From Microbacterium commune (GTDB taxonomy: Bacteria; Actinomycetota; Actinomycetes; Actinomycetales; Microbacteriaceae), in contig NZ_JACSPX010000001.1 of NCBI RefSeq assembly GCF_014836945.1, forward strand, positions 1,387,510-1,451,509: a stretch of DNA of 64,000 nucleotides, written 5' to 3'. How positions within the stretch are numbered: the first letter of the stretch is position 1; each line of letters begins with the position of its first letter. The notes beneath the pieces are model-generated. The model was not told where the DNA came from and searched no databases. It was given only the letters and a program-made list of their open reading frames with translations. Made by a program: the position numbers and the translations under genes. Shown piece after piece: positions 10,286-22,823 of this stretch.

Positions 10286-11515
10286 GTGAACATCGTCGTC
10301 GCCGTCACCGGCGGGATCGCCGCCTACAAGAGCGTGCACCTGGTGCGCCTGCTGATCAAGGCCGGACACGAGGTCACCGTCGTGCCCACCGAAGACGCGC
10401 TGCGCTTCGTCGGCCTGCCCACGTGGGAGGCGATCAGCCGCCGTCCCGTGACCACAAGCGTGCACGAGGACGTCGCCCAGGTGCGCCACGTCGCCCTCGG
10501 TCAGGCGGCCGAGCTCGTGATCGTCGCGCCCGCGACCGCGAACACCATCGCGAAGATGGCCGCCGGCCTCGCCGACGATCTGCTCGGCACCACTCTGCTC
10601 GCCACCACCGCCCCGGTCGCGATCGCTCCTGCGATGCACACCGAGATGTGGCGCCACCAGGCGACGCAGGCGAACATCGCGACGCTGCGCGACCGCGGCG
10701 TCGCCGTCCTCGGTCCCGGCGAGGGCGAGCTGACCGGGGGAGACTCGGGAGCCGGACGGATGCTCGAGCCCGAGCAGATCATGGCCGAGGCGCTCACCCT
10801 GATCGACGCGGGGCACCGGGGAGCGCACGAGCCGCACGACCTCGACGGCCTGCGCGTCGCGGTCTCGGCCGGCGGCACCCGCGAGCCCCTCGACCCGGTG
10901 CGCTTCCTGGGCAACCGCTCCAGCGGGCGGCAGGGGGTCGCCCTCGCGCTCGCCGCGGCCGACCGGGGCGCGGACGTCGTGCTCGTGGCCGCGCACGTCG
11001 ACGGTGCGGTGCTGGCGGATGCCGAACGGCATCCGCTCATCCGGATCGAGCACGTCGGCACCGCGGCCGAACTCGGCGACGCGATGCGCCGCGCCGCGGA
11101 GGAGGCCGCGGTGATCGTGATGGCCGCGGCCGTCGCCGACTACCGGCCGGCCGACGTGTCCGACCGCAAGCTCACGAAGGAGGCGGGTCCGCTCGAGAGC
11201 ATCGAGCTGGTGCAGAACGAGGACATCGTGGCGCATCTGGCTGCGCGACGGCATCCGGGTCAGGTGATCATCGCATTCGCGGCCGAGACCCCGGATCACG
11301 ACGGCGAGCTGCTCGAGCGCGCGCGACGCAAGCGCGAGCGCAAGGGCGTCGACCTGCTCGTGGTGAACGAGGTCGGCTGGGACCGCGGATTCGAGGCGGG
11401 CGAGAACACCGTGCACGTGATCGGCGACGGCGGCGCGGTGCTCGCCCTGGCATCCGGAACCAAGCGCGCGGTCGCCGACGACGTGTGGGATGTCGTCGCC
11501 GACGTCCTGGGGTGA
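10286..11515 (+). CDS. coaBC: Bifunctional phosphopantothenoylcysteine decarboxylase / phosphopantothenate-cysteine ligase
   Basis: A 409-residue enzyme of coenzyme A synthesis. The N-terminal flavoprotein CoaC part begins VVAVTGGIAAYKS and carries IVAPATANTIAKMA and PAMHTEMW. The usual PAMN is PAMH here, as in other actinobacteria. The C-terminal CoaB part starts near 185 with VSAGGTREPLDPVR and FLGNRSSGRQG. It contains AAAVADYRP and ends with DLLVVNEVG and nucleotide-binding features. The GTG start lies seven bases after CAGAAT, so the message is probably leaderless. No pantothenate or rpoZ neighbours are present. Confidence 0.93.
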   Translation: MNIVVAVTGGIAAYKSVHLVRLLIKAGHEVTVVPTEDALRFVGLPTWEAISRRPVTTSVHEDVAQVRHVALGQAAELVIVAPATANTIAKMAAGLADDLLGTTLLATTAPVAIAPAMHTEMWRHQATQANIATLRDRGVAVLGPGEGELTGGDSGAGRMLEPEQIMAEALTLIDAGHRGAHEPHDLDGLRVAVSAGGTREPLDPVRFLGNRSSGRQGVALALAAADRGADVVLVAAHVDGAVLADAERHPLIRIEHVGTAAELGDAMRRAAEEAAVIVMAAAVADYRPADVSDRKLTKEAGPLESIELVQNEDIVAHLAARRHPGQVIIAFAAETPDHDGELLERARRKRERKGVDLLVVNEVGWDRGFEAGENTVHVIGDGGAVLALASGTKRAVADDVWDVVADVLG

Positions 11516-11526
11516 GCCGCGGCGGC

Positions 11527-12606
11527 TCAGCCGCCGATGTACGACATCTCGATGCGCTTGCGCTGCGTGCGCAGGGCGGGGGTGAGGCCGGCGCGGATCT
11601 CGGAGTAGCGGTCGTCGCGTCCGCCCCAGATGGATGCCATGGCCGCCGCCAGCTCGATGTCGTCTGCGCCGCCGCGCATGAGCGCCCGCAGATCGTGACC
11701 CTGGGAGGCGAACAAGCACGTGAACAGCCTGCCCTCGGTTGAGATGCGGGCGCGCGTGCAGGTGCCGCAGAACGCGTTGGTGACGCTGGAGATCACGCCG
11801 ATCTCGCCGCTGCCGTCGGTGTAGCGCCAGCGCTTCGCGGTCTCGCCGTGCACGGTCGGGGCGACCGGCTCGAGCGGGAACACCGCGCCGATGCGCTCGA
11901 TGATCTCGGCAGAGGGCACGACCTCATCGAGCGACCAGCCGTTGGTGTTGCCCACGTCCATGTACTCGATGAAGCGCAGCGTGTAGGGGGTGCCCTTGAA
12001 GTGACGGGCCATGCTGAGGATCTCGCCGTCGTTGACCCCGCGCTTCACGACCATGTTGAGCCGGATCGGCCCGAGCCCCGCCGCCTGCGCGGCGTCGATG
12101 CCGTCGAGCACCCGGCTCACCGGGAAGCGCACGTCGTTCATCCGCTGGAAGAGCTCGTCATCGAGCGAGTCGACCGACACGGTCACCCGATTCAGCCCGG
12201 CAGCCTTGAGCGCCCCGGCCTTCATCGCGAGGGCCGAGCCGTTGGTGGTCAGGGCCAGGTCGAGCGGCCGGCCCTCCGGCGTGCGGATCGCCGCGAGCTG
12301 CTCGATGAGCTGCTCGATGCCGCGGCGCAGCAGGGGTTCGCCGCCGGTGAGGCGCAGCTTGTGCACCCCGTGCGCGGCGGCGACGGTGGCGATGCGCGTG
12401 ATCTCCTCGAAGCTCAGCAGCTCGTCGCGGTCGAGGAACGCGTAGTCCCGCCCGAAGATCTCCTTGGGCATGCAGTAGACGCAGCGGAAGTTGCAGCGGT
12501 CGGTCACCGAGATCCGAAGATCGCGCAGCGGACGATCGAGCCGGTCGGTGAGCGCGGTCGTCGCAGTCGCCGGCCGGCCGTCGCCGTCTATGCGCCTGCT
12601 CGCCAT
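11527..12606 (-). CDS. moaA: GTP 3',8-cyclase (molybdenum cofactor biosynthesis)
   Basis: A 359-residue radical-SAM enzyme for the first step of molybdopterin synthesis. The N-terminal SAM cluster is CNFRCVYCM (C38, C42, C45) and [11 protein letters not shown] follows. The C-terminal second cluster reads [11 protein letters not shown]...TCLF, and the protein ends in the family's Gly-Gly (YIGG). The ATG at 12606 has GGGAGG upstream. Longer readings would extend into the divergent promoter region and are rejected. It presumably supplies cofactor for the nearby xanthine dehydrogenase. The other moa/mob genes are not in the window. Confidence 0.95.
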   Translation of the reverse strand: MASRRIDGDGRPATATTALTDRLDRPLRDLRISVTDRCNFRCVYCMPKEIFGRDYAFLDRDELLSFEEITRIATVAAAHGVHKLRLTGGEPLLRRGIEQLIEQLAAIRTPEGRPLDLALTTNGSALAMKAGALKAAGLNRVTVSVDSLDDELFQRMNDVRFPVSRVLDGIDAAQAAGLGPIRLNMVVKRGVNDGEILSMARHFKGTPYTLRFIEYMDVGNTNGWSLDEVVPSAEIIERIGAVFPLEPVAPTVHGETAKRWRYTDGSGEIGVISSVTNAFCGTCTRARISTEGRLFTCLFASQGHDLRALMRGGADDIELAAAMASIWGGRDDRYSEIRAGLTPALRTQRKRIEMSYIGG

Positions 12607-12692
12607 GATCACGTCCTCCCGCGTTGAAACGCTAGCACCGGATTGCCGGGTGCGGACCCGCGGATGCCCGTGACAATTCCCTCTCGCGCGTC

Positions 12693-12785
12693 TTTCCGGT
12701 CGAGTGCGGAAATGCGCGCCGGAATTCTCTGGACGCCGGGAAATGATGTTGCTATTCTTGGACAGCCGCATATCCGAGATGCGGC
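12693..12785. promoter_or_regulatory. moaA-guaD intergenic promoter region with two inverted repeats
   Basis: TTTCCG-N8-CGGAAA lies at 12693-12712. A guaD promoter of TGGACG (12730) and TATTCT (12753) with a 17-bp spacer follows. A perfect inverted repeat GCCGCAT-N7-ATGCGGC at 12765-12785 covers the predicted transcription start. Its interior ATCCGAGATGCGG partly resembles the IclR-type motif (ATCC...GATGCG). Regulation of guaD by a repressor at this site is inferred. Confidence 0.55.
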
Positions 12786-12888
12786 TCAATTGAACAGTCA
12801 GCGGTTCGACGTATATCTCGCAGAACGATCCCATCCGGATCCGACTCGATAAGCCGTATCACTGCTACGACAGCAAGGAAGCTCTCGT

Positions 12889-13419
12889 ATGAACAGCAGC
12901 GCTATGCCCCGACCCGAATCGCCGACCGAGCCGATGACCTCCCGCGACCCAGCCGAGTACCTGGCCGAGGCGGTGCGGATCGCCGTCGAGAACGTCCGCA
13001 ACGAGGGCGGACCCTTCGGCGCCCTGGTCGTCACGGCAGACGGGCGGGTCTTCGAGGGCGTCAACCGGGTCACCGCAGATCTCGATCCCTCGGCGCACGC
13101 CGAGGTCACCGCGATCCGCAACGCCTGCCGCGCACTGGGCACCTTCGATCTGTCGGGAGCGACGCTCTACACGAGCTGCGAGCCCTGCCCGATGTGCCTG
13201 GCGACGTCGCTGTGGGCGCGGATCGATCGGGTCTACTTCGCCGCCGACCGCAACGACGCCGCCGACGCCGGCTTCGACGATGCGGCGTTCTACCGCTACT
13301 TCGAGGGCAGCGACGCCGATCGGGCCGTCATGCCCGTGAGCGACATCGCCCTGCCGCCCGAGCAGCGCGTCGCGCCGTTCGCGGAGTGGGCCAGCACCCC
13401 CACCCGCATCGATTACTGA
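12889..13419 (+). CDS. guaD: Guanine deaminase (CDA-fold, GuaD type)
   Basis: A 176-residue zinc deaminase converting guanine to xanthine. The zinc and catalytic motifs are HAEVTAIRNAC (His and Glu) and SCEPCPMCLATS (two Cys). The following RIDRVYFAADRNDAADAGFDD and the C-terminal tail ending in Asp-Tyr match Bacillus GuaD, whose tail completes the neighbouring active site. This favours guanine over cytidine or tRNA adenosine. AAGGAAG precedes the ATG by seven bases. The next gene, 26 bp on, is a purine permease. The product is the substrate of XdhABC encoded nearby. Confidence 0.88.
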   Translation: MNSSAMPRPESPTEPMTSRDPAEYLAEAVRIAVENVRNEGGPFGALVVTADGRVFEGVNRVTADLDPSAHAEVTAIRNACRALGTFDLSGATLYTSCEPCPMCLATSLWARIDRVYFAADRNDAADAGFDDAAFYRYFEGSDADRAVMPVSDIALPPEQRVAPFAEWASTPTRIDY

Positions 13420-13444
13420 CCCCCTACACCCTTCTCCGGAGCCG

Positions 13445-15010
13445 ATGATGTCTTCACCTGTCCCTCCTTCCGCACGCCCATCCGAGGCCGACACATCCAC
13501 CACCGAGGTGGTCGGCAACGACGCCGCCGGGCACTTCGCCCGCGGCGACGAGAACCTGCCGCCCCTGGCGACGGGCGCGACGACCACGGTCGACGCCACA
13601 CCCAAGAACGGCTTCGACCGGTTCTTCGAGATCACCCGACGAGGGTCGACGATCGCCCGCGAGATCCGCGGCGGGGTGGTCACGTTCGTGACGATGGCGT
13701 ACATCGTCATCTTGAATCCATTGATCCTCGGCGGCGTCACCGACGTGGCCGACGGGGCGCTGGATGCCGCGCAGATCGGCGCCGCGACGGGCCTCACGGC
13801 GGGCGTGATGACGATCCTGTTCGGCGTGGTGGCCCGGCTGCCGTTCGCGCTCGCGGCGGGGCTCGGCATCAACTCCTTCCTCGCCGTCTCCGTCGTCGGG
13901 CAGGTCACCTGGCCGGAGGCGATGGGGCTCGTCGTGATCAACGGTCTGCTGATCGTGCTCTTCGGTGCCACCGGCATCCGCACCGCTATCTTCAAGGCGG
14001 TGCCGCAGGCTCTCAAGGCCGCGATCACCGTGGGCATCGGCCTGTTCATCGCCTTCATCGGCTTCGTCGACTCGGGCTTCGTCACCCGCACCGCCGGCGG
14101 CCCGCCCGTGCAGCTCGGCGACAACGGGTCGATCACCTCGGTGCCCACGCTGATCTTCCTGCTCGGGCTGGTGCTGATCGGCATCCTCGTGGCGCGCAAG
14201 GTGCCCGGCGGCATCCTGATCGGCATCGTGGTCAGCACGGTCGTGGCGCTGATCGCGCAGTCGGTGCTGAAGCTCGGACCGTCGTTCGAGGATCCGAACG
14301 GCTGGCACATGACCATCCCCGAACTGCCCGCAGCGTGGATCACGGTCCCCGACTTCGGTCTGATCGGCCAGTTCGACCTGTTCGGCGCCTTCGAGCGCGT
14401 GGGCATCCTCTCGGCCACCATGCTCGTGTTCACGCTCGTCTTCTCGAACTTCTTCGACGCGATGGGAACGATGACCGGTCTCGCCAAGAACGCCGGCCTC
14501 GCCTACAAGGACGGCACCTTCCCGCGGCTGCGCTCGGCGTTCGTGGTCGAGGGCTTCGGCGCCGTGGCGGGCGGCGTGACCTCCACGTCGTCGAACACCG
14601 TGTACGTCGACAGCGCCTCCGGCATCGGCGAGGGCGCCCGAACGGGTCTTGCCTCGCTCGTCGTCGGCGTGCTGTTCCTGCTGTCGATGTTCGTCACCCC
14701 GCTCACCCTCGTCGTGCCGATCGAGGTCGGCTCCGCGGCGCTGGTGGTCGTCGGCGCGATGATGATGTCGCAGATCCGCGAGATCAAGTTCACGAAGTTC
14801 GCCGTGGCCCTGCCCGCGTTCCTCACCATCGTCACCATGCCGCTGACCTACTCGATCGCGAACGGCATCGGGGTGGGCTTCATCTCGTGGGCGCTCGTGA
14901 ACGCGTTCTCCGGTCGGGCGCGCAAGGTGCACTGGCTGATGTGGATCGTCGCCGCCGGTTTCGCGCTGTATTTCGTGCGCGGGCCGATCGAGGCGATGCT
15001 CGCCGGCTGA
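13445..15010 (+). CDS. AzgA-type NCS2 purine permease (guanine/hypoxanthine)
   Basis: A 521-residue membrane transporter with about 12-14 helices and a polar N-terminal tail of about 75 residues. AzgA-type signatures are GVVTFVTMAYIVILNPLIL, LPFALAAGLGINSFLA and FSNFFDAMGTMTGL. The sequence TSTSSNTVYVDSASGIGEGARTGL is split in this description as TSTSSNTVYVDSA and SGIGEGARTGL. It is cotranscribed with guaD (26-bp gap), so guanine or hypoxanthine import is the likely role. A hairpin terminator follows at 15023-15062. An alternative start three bases downstream (ATGATG) cannot be excluded. Confidence 0.9.
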   Translation: MMSSPVPPSARPSEADTSTTEVVGNDAAGHFARGDENLPPLATGATTTVDATPKNGFDRFFEITRRGSTIAREIRGGVVTFVTMAYIVILNPLILGGVTDVADGALDAAQIGAATGLTAGVMTILFGVVARLPFALAAGLGINSFLAVSVVGQVTWPEAMGLVVINGLLIVLFGATGIRTAIFKAVPQALKAAITVGIGLFIAFIGFVDSGFVTRTAGGPPVQLGDNGSITSVPTLIFLLGLVLIGILVARKVPGGILIGIVVSTVVALIAQSVLKLGPSFEDPNGWHMTIPELPAAWITVPDFGLIGQFDLFGAFERVGILSATMLVFTLVFSNFFDAMGTMTGLAKNAGLAYKDGTFPRLRSAFVVEGFGAVAGGVTSTSSNTVYVDSASGIGEGARTGLASLVVGVLFLLSMFVTPLTLVVPIEVGSAALVVVGAMMMSQIREIKFTKFAVALPAFLTIVTMPLTYSIANGIGVGFISWALVNAFSGRARKVHWLMWIVAAGFALYFVRGPIEAMLAG

Positions 15011-15022
15011 GCACCGCACGCA

Positions 15023-15062
15023 GAAAGCCCCGGTTCCCGCGCTGCGGAAACGGGGCTTTTCG
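15023..15062 (+). terminator. Rho-independent terminator after the purine permease
   Basis: The stem GAAAGCCCCG/CGGGGCTTTT is followed by TCGC. The A and T runs on both sides allow bidirectional action between the convergent permease and xdh operons. Confidence 0.85.
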
Positions 15063-15151
15063 CGTTCTACGCGAGAATTCGTTTGCCGTGGAATGCGGAC
15101 ATGCCGCGACGTATTCTCGCGGGTGACAGAATGCGCGCATTCATGCAATTG

Positions 15152-15192
15152 CGACATCATCGGAATGCATTCGATGCATTCCGATGATGTCG
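15152..15192. repeat. Perfect 18-bp inverted repeat just past xdhC
   Basis: The left arm (15152-15169) begins CGACATCATCGG and the right arm (15175-15192) is its exact complement, with a 5-base loop TTCGA. It starts eight bases after the xdhC stop (minus strand). It may serve as a terminator or mRNA-stabilising hairpin, although no T-run follows. Several GAATGC/GCATTC words cluster between 15090 and 15180. Confidence 0.8.
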
Positions 15193-15199
15193 AAGAATG

Positions 15200-16021
15200 T
15201 CATTCGGATGCCAGTGGCGCGGCCTCCTCGATGAGCTGCAGGATGCGCGCGGCGACGCTCACCGCGATGACCGCCGGCTGCTTGCCCGACACCTCCGGGA
15301 CGCCGATCGGCGTCGTCACGCGGGCGAGCTCCGCGTCGGTGTGGCCGAGCTCCTGCAGCTTCCTGCGGAACCGCGCCCATTTCGAGGCCGAGCCGATCAG
15401 ACCGATCGACCCGAGCGCGGGTGTGCGCAGCGACTGGTCGACGACCGCAAGGTCCTCGACGTGGTCGTGGGTCATCACCAGCACGTGGGCGCCGGCGGGA
15501 ATGCTCAGCAGGGCCGCCTCCGGCACCGGCGCGTGATGCGGATGGATGCGCGCCACAGCGTCTGTCGTGACCGGCGCGAGGCGCGCGGGATCGAGCATCT
15601 CGGCGCGGGAGTCGACGAGATGCAGCGACAGCTCGTGGCGCGACAGGATGCGCGCCAGTTCGAGGCCGACGTGGCCCATCCCGAACACGGCCACCGACGG
15701 CACCACCCGAACGGGCTCGAGCATGATCGTGACCTCTCCTCCGCAGCACTGCACCCCGTACTCGGTCGTCGCCTTGTCGCTGAGGGTCAGGGTCAGCAGC
15801 TGGGGCTCGGCGGTGCCCGAGGCCAGCATCTCGCGGGCGCGATCGGTGGCGGTCGCCTCGAGGTTGCCGCCACCGATCGTGCCGAACTGACCGCCTGGCG
15901 AGATGACCATCTTCGCGCCGCCGTTGCGGGGCGCGTGACCGCGCACCATCGCCAGCGTCACGATCACCGCGGGGGTGCGGCTCTCGCGCAGCGCGCGCAG
16001 GGCATCCAGCCAGTCGACCAT
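15200..16021 (-). CDS. xdhC: XdhC-family molybdenum cofactor insertion/sulfuration factor
   Basis: A 273-residue protein that binds molybdenum cofactor, promotes its sulfuration and inserts it into xanthine dehydrogenase. The N-terminal XdhC domain has GHAPRNGGAKMVISPGG and GTIGGGNLEA. The C-terminal Rossmann domain has VAVFGMGHVGLELARIL near 140 and ends with GSIGLIGSASKWARFR and TTPIGVPEVSGKQPAVIAVS. The ATG at 16021 lies one base after the xdhB stop, so it is translationally close-coupled. Longer readings upstream overlap xdhB and are rejected. Confidence 0.92.
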   Translation of the reverse strand: MVDWLDALRALRESRTPAVIVTLAMVRGHAPRNGGAKMVISPGGQFGTIGGGNLEATATDRAREMLASGTAEPQLLTLTLSDKATTEYGVQCCGGEVTIMLEPVRVVPSVAVFGMGHVGLELARILSRHELSLHLVDSRAEMLDPARLAPVTTDAVARIHPHHAPVPEAALLSIPAGAHVLVMTHDHVEDLAVVDQSLRTPALGSIGLIGSASKWARFRRKLQELGHTDAELARVTTPIGVPEVSGKQPAVIAVSVAARILQLIEEAAPLASE

Positions 16022-16022
16022 G

Positions 16023-18382
16023 TCAGACCGTGCTGAGGGCGGGTGCGGGCTCAGCCGCGTCCTGCGCCGCGCGCGCTGTCTCGACCGCCCAGTACACCGA
16101 CTCCGGTGTCGCCGGCGACGCGAGATCGACCGAATGGCCGGCCGGGCCGAAGGCGGCGACGGCCTGGCGCAGCGCCTCGCGGGCACTGAACGCGAGCATG
16201 AACGGCGGCTCGCCGACGGCCTTCGAGCCGTACACCGCGCCGTCCTCGCGAGCGTTCTGGAACAGGCGCACGGTGAACTCCTCGGGCATCTCAGAGAAGC
16301 TCGGCAGCTTGTAGGTCGACGCCGACTGGGTCTGCAGGCGTCCGCGGTGCGGTCCGTCGGTGTCATCCCACCGCAGGTCCTCGAGCGTGAGCCAGCCCAT
16401 GCCCTGCACGTAGGCGCCCTCGATCTGGCCGATGTCGAGCATCGGCGAGAGCGAGTCGCCCACGTCGTGCACGATGTCGACGCGGAGGATGCGATACGCC
16501 CCGGTGAAGCGGTCGATCTCGACCTCGGTGGCCGCCGCGCCGTAGGCGAAGTACTTGAACGGCGAGCCCTGCATGGTCTCGGGGTTCCAGTGCAGACCCG
16601 AGGTGCGGTAGTACCCGGCGGCGAACAGCTGCACGCGCTGGAAATACGCCGCCTTCGTGACCTCGGCGAAGGTCAGACGCCCCGGTGTGCCCAGTGCCGT
16701 GACGTAGCCGCCGCCGAAGCGCACGTCGCGCTCGTCGACGCCCAGCAGGCGGCCGGCGACGGCGGCCATCCGGTCGCGGATCTGATCGCACGCGTTCTTC
16801 ACCGCGCCGCCGTTGAGGTCGGCTCCCGACGACGCGGCCGTGGCCGACGTGTTGGGCACCTTGTCGGTGCGGGTGGGGGCGAGGCGCACCTGGTGCAGCT
16901 CGAGCCCCAGCGCGGTGGCCGCGATCTGCAGCATCTTCGTGTGCAGGCCCTGGCCCATCTCTGTGCCGCCGTGGTTGACCAGCACCGAGCCGTCCTTGTA
17001 GACGTGCACGAGGGCTCCGGCCTGGTTGAAGGCGGCGAAGTTGAACGAGATGCCGAACTTGATCGGCGTCATCGAGATCGCGCGCTTCACGTCGGGGCTC
17101 GCGGCGTTGAATGCGTCGATCTCGGCTCGGCGCTGCGCGATCGACGCCTCGTCGGCGAGCTGATCCCAGATGGTCGGCATCCGCTCGGCATCCTTCACCA
17201 GCTGACCGTACGGGGTGTGCTGACCGGGCTGGTAGAAGTTGCGGCGACGCAGCTCGAGGGGATCGATGCCGAGCGTCGGGGCGATCCGGCCGAGGATGTC
17301 CTCGATGAGGAACACGCCCTGCGGACCGCCGAAGCCGCGGTACGCGGTGTTCGACTGCTTGTTGGTCTTCGCGATCCGTCCGTACGCGTGCACGTTCGGG
17401 ATCCAGTAGGCGTTGTCGATGTGGCAGAGCGCGCGGCCGAGCACGGGCTCGGACAGGTCGATCGACCAGCCGCCGTCGGCCGTGAGCACGGCGTCGAGCG
17501 CCTGCAGCATCCCGCTCTCGTCCAGGCCGACCTTCCAGCTGATGTGGAAGGGATGCCGCTTGCCGGTCATCGTGAGATCCTGCGTGCGGTTCAGGCGCAC
17601 CCGCACCGGGCGGCCGGTGAGCTTGGCGCCGAGAGCCGCGATGGCGGCGAAGCCGTGCGGCTGCATCTCCTTGCCGCCGAACCCGCCGCCCATGCGCAGG
17701 CACTGCACGGTGACCTCGTTGGCGGGGATGCCCAGCACGTGCGAGACCAGGTCCTGCGTCTCGGTCGGGTGCTGGGTGGAGCACTGGATGAAGTACTGCC
17801 CCTCCGAGTCGCGCACCGCGAACGACGCGTGCGTCTCGAGGTAGAAGTGCTCTTGACCTGCGAACTCGGTGACGCCCTCGAAGACGTGCGCCGAGGACGC
17901 GAGGCCGGCGGCCGCGTCGCCGCGGGCGACCGTGCGCGGCGTTCCCATGAACGATCCTGCCTCGATGGCGTCGTGCACGGTGATCAGCGACGGGAGCTCG
18001 TCGTACTCGACCTTCACCCGCTCGGCCCCGAGACGCGCGGCCTCGGTCGTCTCGGCGAGCACCCACACGAGTGCATGTCCGTAGAACATGGCCTCGCGCG
18101 GGAACAGCGGCTCGTCGTTGCGGATCCCGGCGTCATTCAGGCCGGGCACGTCGTCGGCGGTGAGCACGCGCACGACGCCAGGCACCTCGTAGGCGCCAGA
18201 GACGTCGATGCTGACGCGGGCGTGGGCGCTGGTGGACTGCACCGGCCAGGCGGTCAGCACGCCGGCGGTCTGCGCGGCGATGTCGTCGGTGTACATCGCC
18301 GCGCCGGTCACGTGCAGCGCTGCACTCTCGTGCACGGCGCGGTGTCCGACGACGGCGTTCTCGGGTCGGTCGGCGAGAGAGC

Positions 18383-18386
<4 letters not shown>
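16023..18386 (-). CDS. xdhB: Xanthine dehydrogenase, molybdopterin-binding subunit
   Basis: A 787-residue subunit carrying the Mo site where xanthine is hydroxylated to urate. Signatures are GQEHFYLETHA near 165, RMGGGFGGKEMQPHG near 225, AYRGFGGPQGVF near 345 (its Arg is the substrate-binding type) and NHGGTEMGQGLHTKMLQ near 465. The C-terminal VGEPPFML holds the catalytic glutamate. The GTG at 18386 overlaps the xdhA stop by four bases (GTGA), preceded by AAGGAGGTG inside xdhA. It is the middle gene of xdhABC. Confidence 0.95.
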
Positions 18387-19867
<1,481 letters not shown>

Positions 19868-19926
19868 TGTCTCTCCTCGGGTACGACGCGGCGGCGTCTG
19901 GTGCACGCTTCTCGCGTGCCGGCGGG

Positions 19927-20045
19927 GATTCCGAGGGTGAGCGCCGCGGCGATCGCGGGGCGATCACGTCGACGTCGCGCGCGGACGCGCTGATCTCAGG
20001 CGAACCGACGGCGAGGCCTCGGAATCGTCGGGAAGGGCGATTCCG
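19927..20045 (-). promoter_or_regulatory. xdh leader with mutually exclusive hairpins (candidate attenuator)
   Basis: In transcript order (minus strand) segment A is CGGAATCG (20045-20038). Segment B is CGATTCCGAGG (20027-20017). Segment C is CCTCGGAATC (19936-19927). B can pair with A (8 bp, 10-base loop) or with C (10 bp, long loop) but not both. The region lies between the stop of a 27-codon ORF (20057) and the xdhA ribosome site. No T-run is seen, so any effect may be on translation or Rho access. The regulatory role is inferred. Confidence 0.45.
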
Positions 20046-20056
20046 GGGGCGGCTGC

Positions 20057-20140
20057 TCAGGCGCCGTGGGCGTACCAGTTTCCCCAGGCGGTGGAGCTCT
20101 CGACGGGGGCGGTGGCGTGAACGTGAACGTGCTGCAGCAT
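20057..20140 (-). CDS. 27-residue leader ORF upstream of xdhABC
   Basis: The ATG at 20140 follows AGAGGGG with a short spacer. 24 of 27 codons end in G or C. The peptide begins [12 protein letters not shown] and ends [10 protein letters not shown], with four His, two Trp and one Tyr. An in-frame ATG at 20179, about 10 bases after a -10 box, could give 40 residues, but its extra codons (AGG, AGA) are atypical. I recognise no family. Position, own promoter and downstream alternative hairpins suggest a leader peptide controlling xdh; a free-standing small protein is the alternative. Confidence 0.55.
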   Translation of the reverse strand: MLQHVHVHATAPVESSTAWGNWYAHGA

Positions 20141-20189
20141 CGCGGCCCCTCTCTGCGCTGAGCTGAGGAGAATCCTCATGGTGTCGGTC

Positions 20190-20219
20190 AGTGTAATCGG
20201 CCCGCTCGGGTTCGGTCAA
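20190..20219 (-). promoter_or_regulatory. Promoter for the leader ORF and xdhABC
   Basis: On the minus strand TTGACC (20219-20214) is separated by 18 bp from TACACT (20195-20190). The predicted start is near 20183. This is one of the best promoter matches in the window. It diverges from the clpB promoter only 11 bp away. Confidence 0.7.
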
Positions 20220-20229
20220 GGCGAGCGGG

Positions 20230-20277
20230 TTGCCCTTCGCCCGTTCGACATCTAAACTTGAGTCAAGGCAACTCAAG
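20230..20277 (+). promoter_or_regulatory. clpB promoter with perfect HAIR (HspR operator)
   Basis: TTGCCC (20230) and TAAACT (20253-20258) form the promoter with a 17-bp spacer. CTTGAGT-N7-ACTCAAG at 20257-20277 is an exact match to the HspR-associated inverted repeat and overlaps the -10 end. Repression by HspR with release on heat shock is expected from the family. No hspR gene is in the window. Confidence 0.93.
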
Positions 20278-20307
20278 TTTGAAGGAGTCTCCCTCCAGGA
20301 GGAACGA

Positions 20308-22458
<2,151 letters not shown>

Positions 22459-22468
22459 CGTGCTGCGG

Positions 22469-22500
22469 GAGCCCCGCGAGTGAGACTCGCGGGGCTTCCT
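22469..22500 (+). terminator. Rho-independent terminator after clpB
   Basis: GAGCCCCGCGAG/CTCGCGGGGCTTCC forms an 11-bp stem with a 5-base loop, ending in CTTCCT. It starts about 10 bp after the clpB stop. Confidence 0.85.
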
Positions 22501-22514
22501 GCCGTTCTGCTCAG

Positions 22515-22529
22515 TTTCAAGATGCGGAA
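22515..22529. promoter_or_regulatory. IclR-type operator motif upstream of the NAT permease
   Basis: TTTCAAGATGCGGAA matches TTYC-N7-GRAA and shares the inner ATGCG with the two copies beside the IclR gene. The gap from clpB (22458) to the permease (22820) holds the terminator, this motif, a TTGACC/TTGACT-rich stretch and a doubtful ORF. Confidence 0.55.
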
Positions 22530-22544
22530 TAGTTAGTTCGGCTT

Positions 22545-22823
22545 TTGGAAAAAACCATTGACCTCGGCGCGGACGCGTGGTTGACTCTGGACTACTTCAG
22601 CAGCCACGCCGGGGACGGCGTCGACATCCGGGGCGGCCTCGTCATCGAGGACGACCGCGTGATGGCAGACATCCTGCTCGGCGACACACCGACCGGACCG
22701 ACCGGGTCCGGCCCACGAGACGATCGACACCACGGCGAAGCCGCTCGCGCCCTGCTCGCGCCGGCGCTGACCCGACATTCACCTGATAACCGATCACCCG
22801 ACACGACGAAGAGGTCGACATGA
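22545..22823 (+). pseudogene. Doubtful ORF or coding remnant (TTG start)
   Basis: From a TTG at 22545 about 48 codons have strong G/C third positions and read like real protein (GADAWLTLDYFSSHAGDGV and IRGGLVIEDDRVMADILLGD). The last 40 codons are low-complexity and lose the bias. No ribosome site precedes the TTG. I do not recognise the segment. It could be the remains of a truncated gene, now serving as the leader of the permease, whose ATG overlaps its end by four bases. Confidence 0.3.

Noticed and set aside
9436..11742. Long plus-strand open frame of 768 codons
   Set aside because: It is antisense to the NRDE gene and then out of frame with coaBC; its product is Arg/Ser/Pro-rich, and the real genes have motifs and promoters.
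19868..19906. Extended xdhA start 13 codons upstream
   Set aside because: The ATG at 19867 has a GGAGAG ribosome site and gives the normal N-terminus; the extension has no family counterpart.
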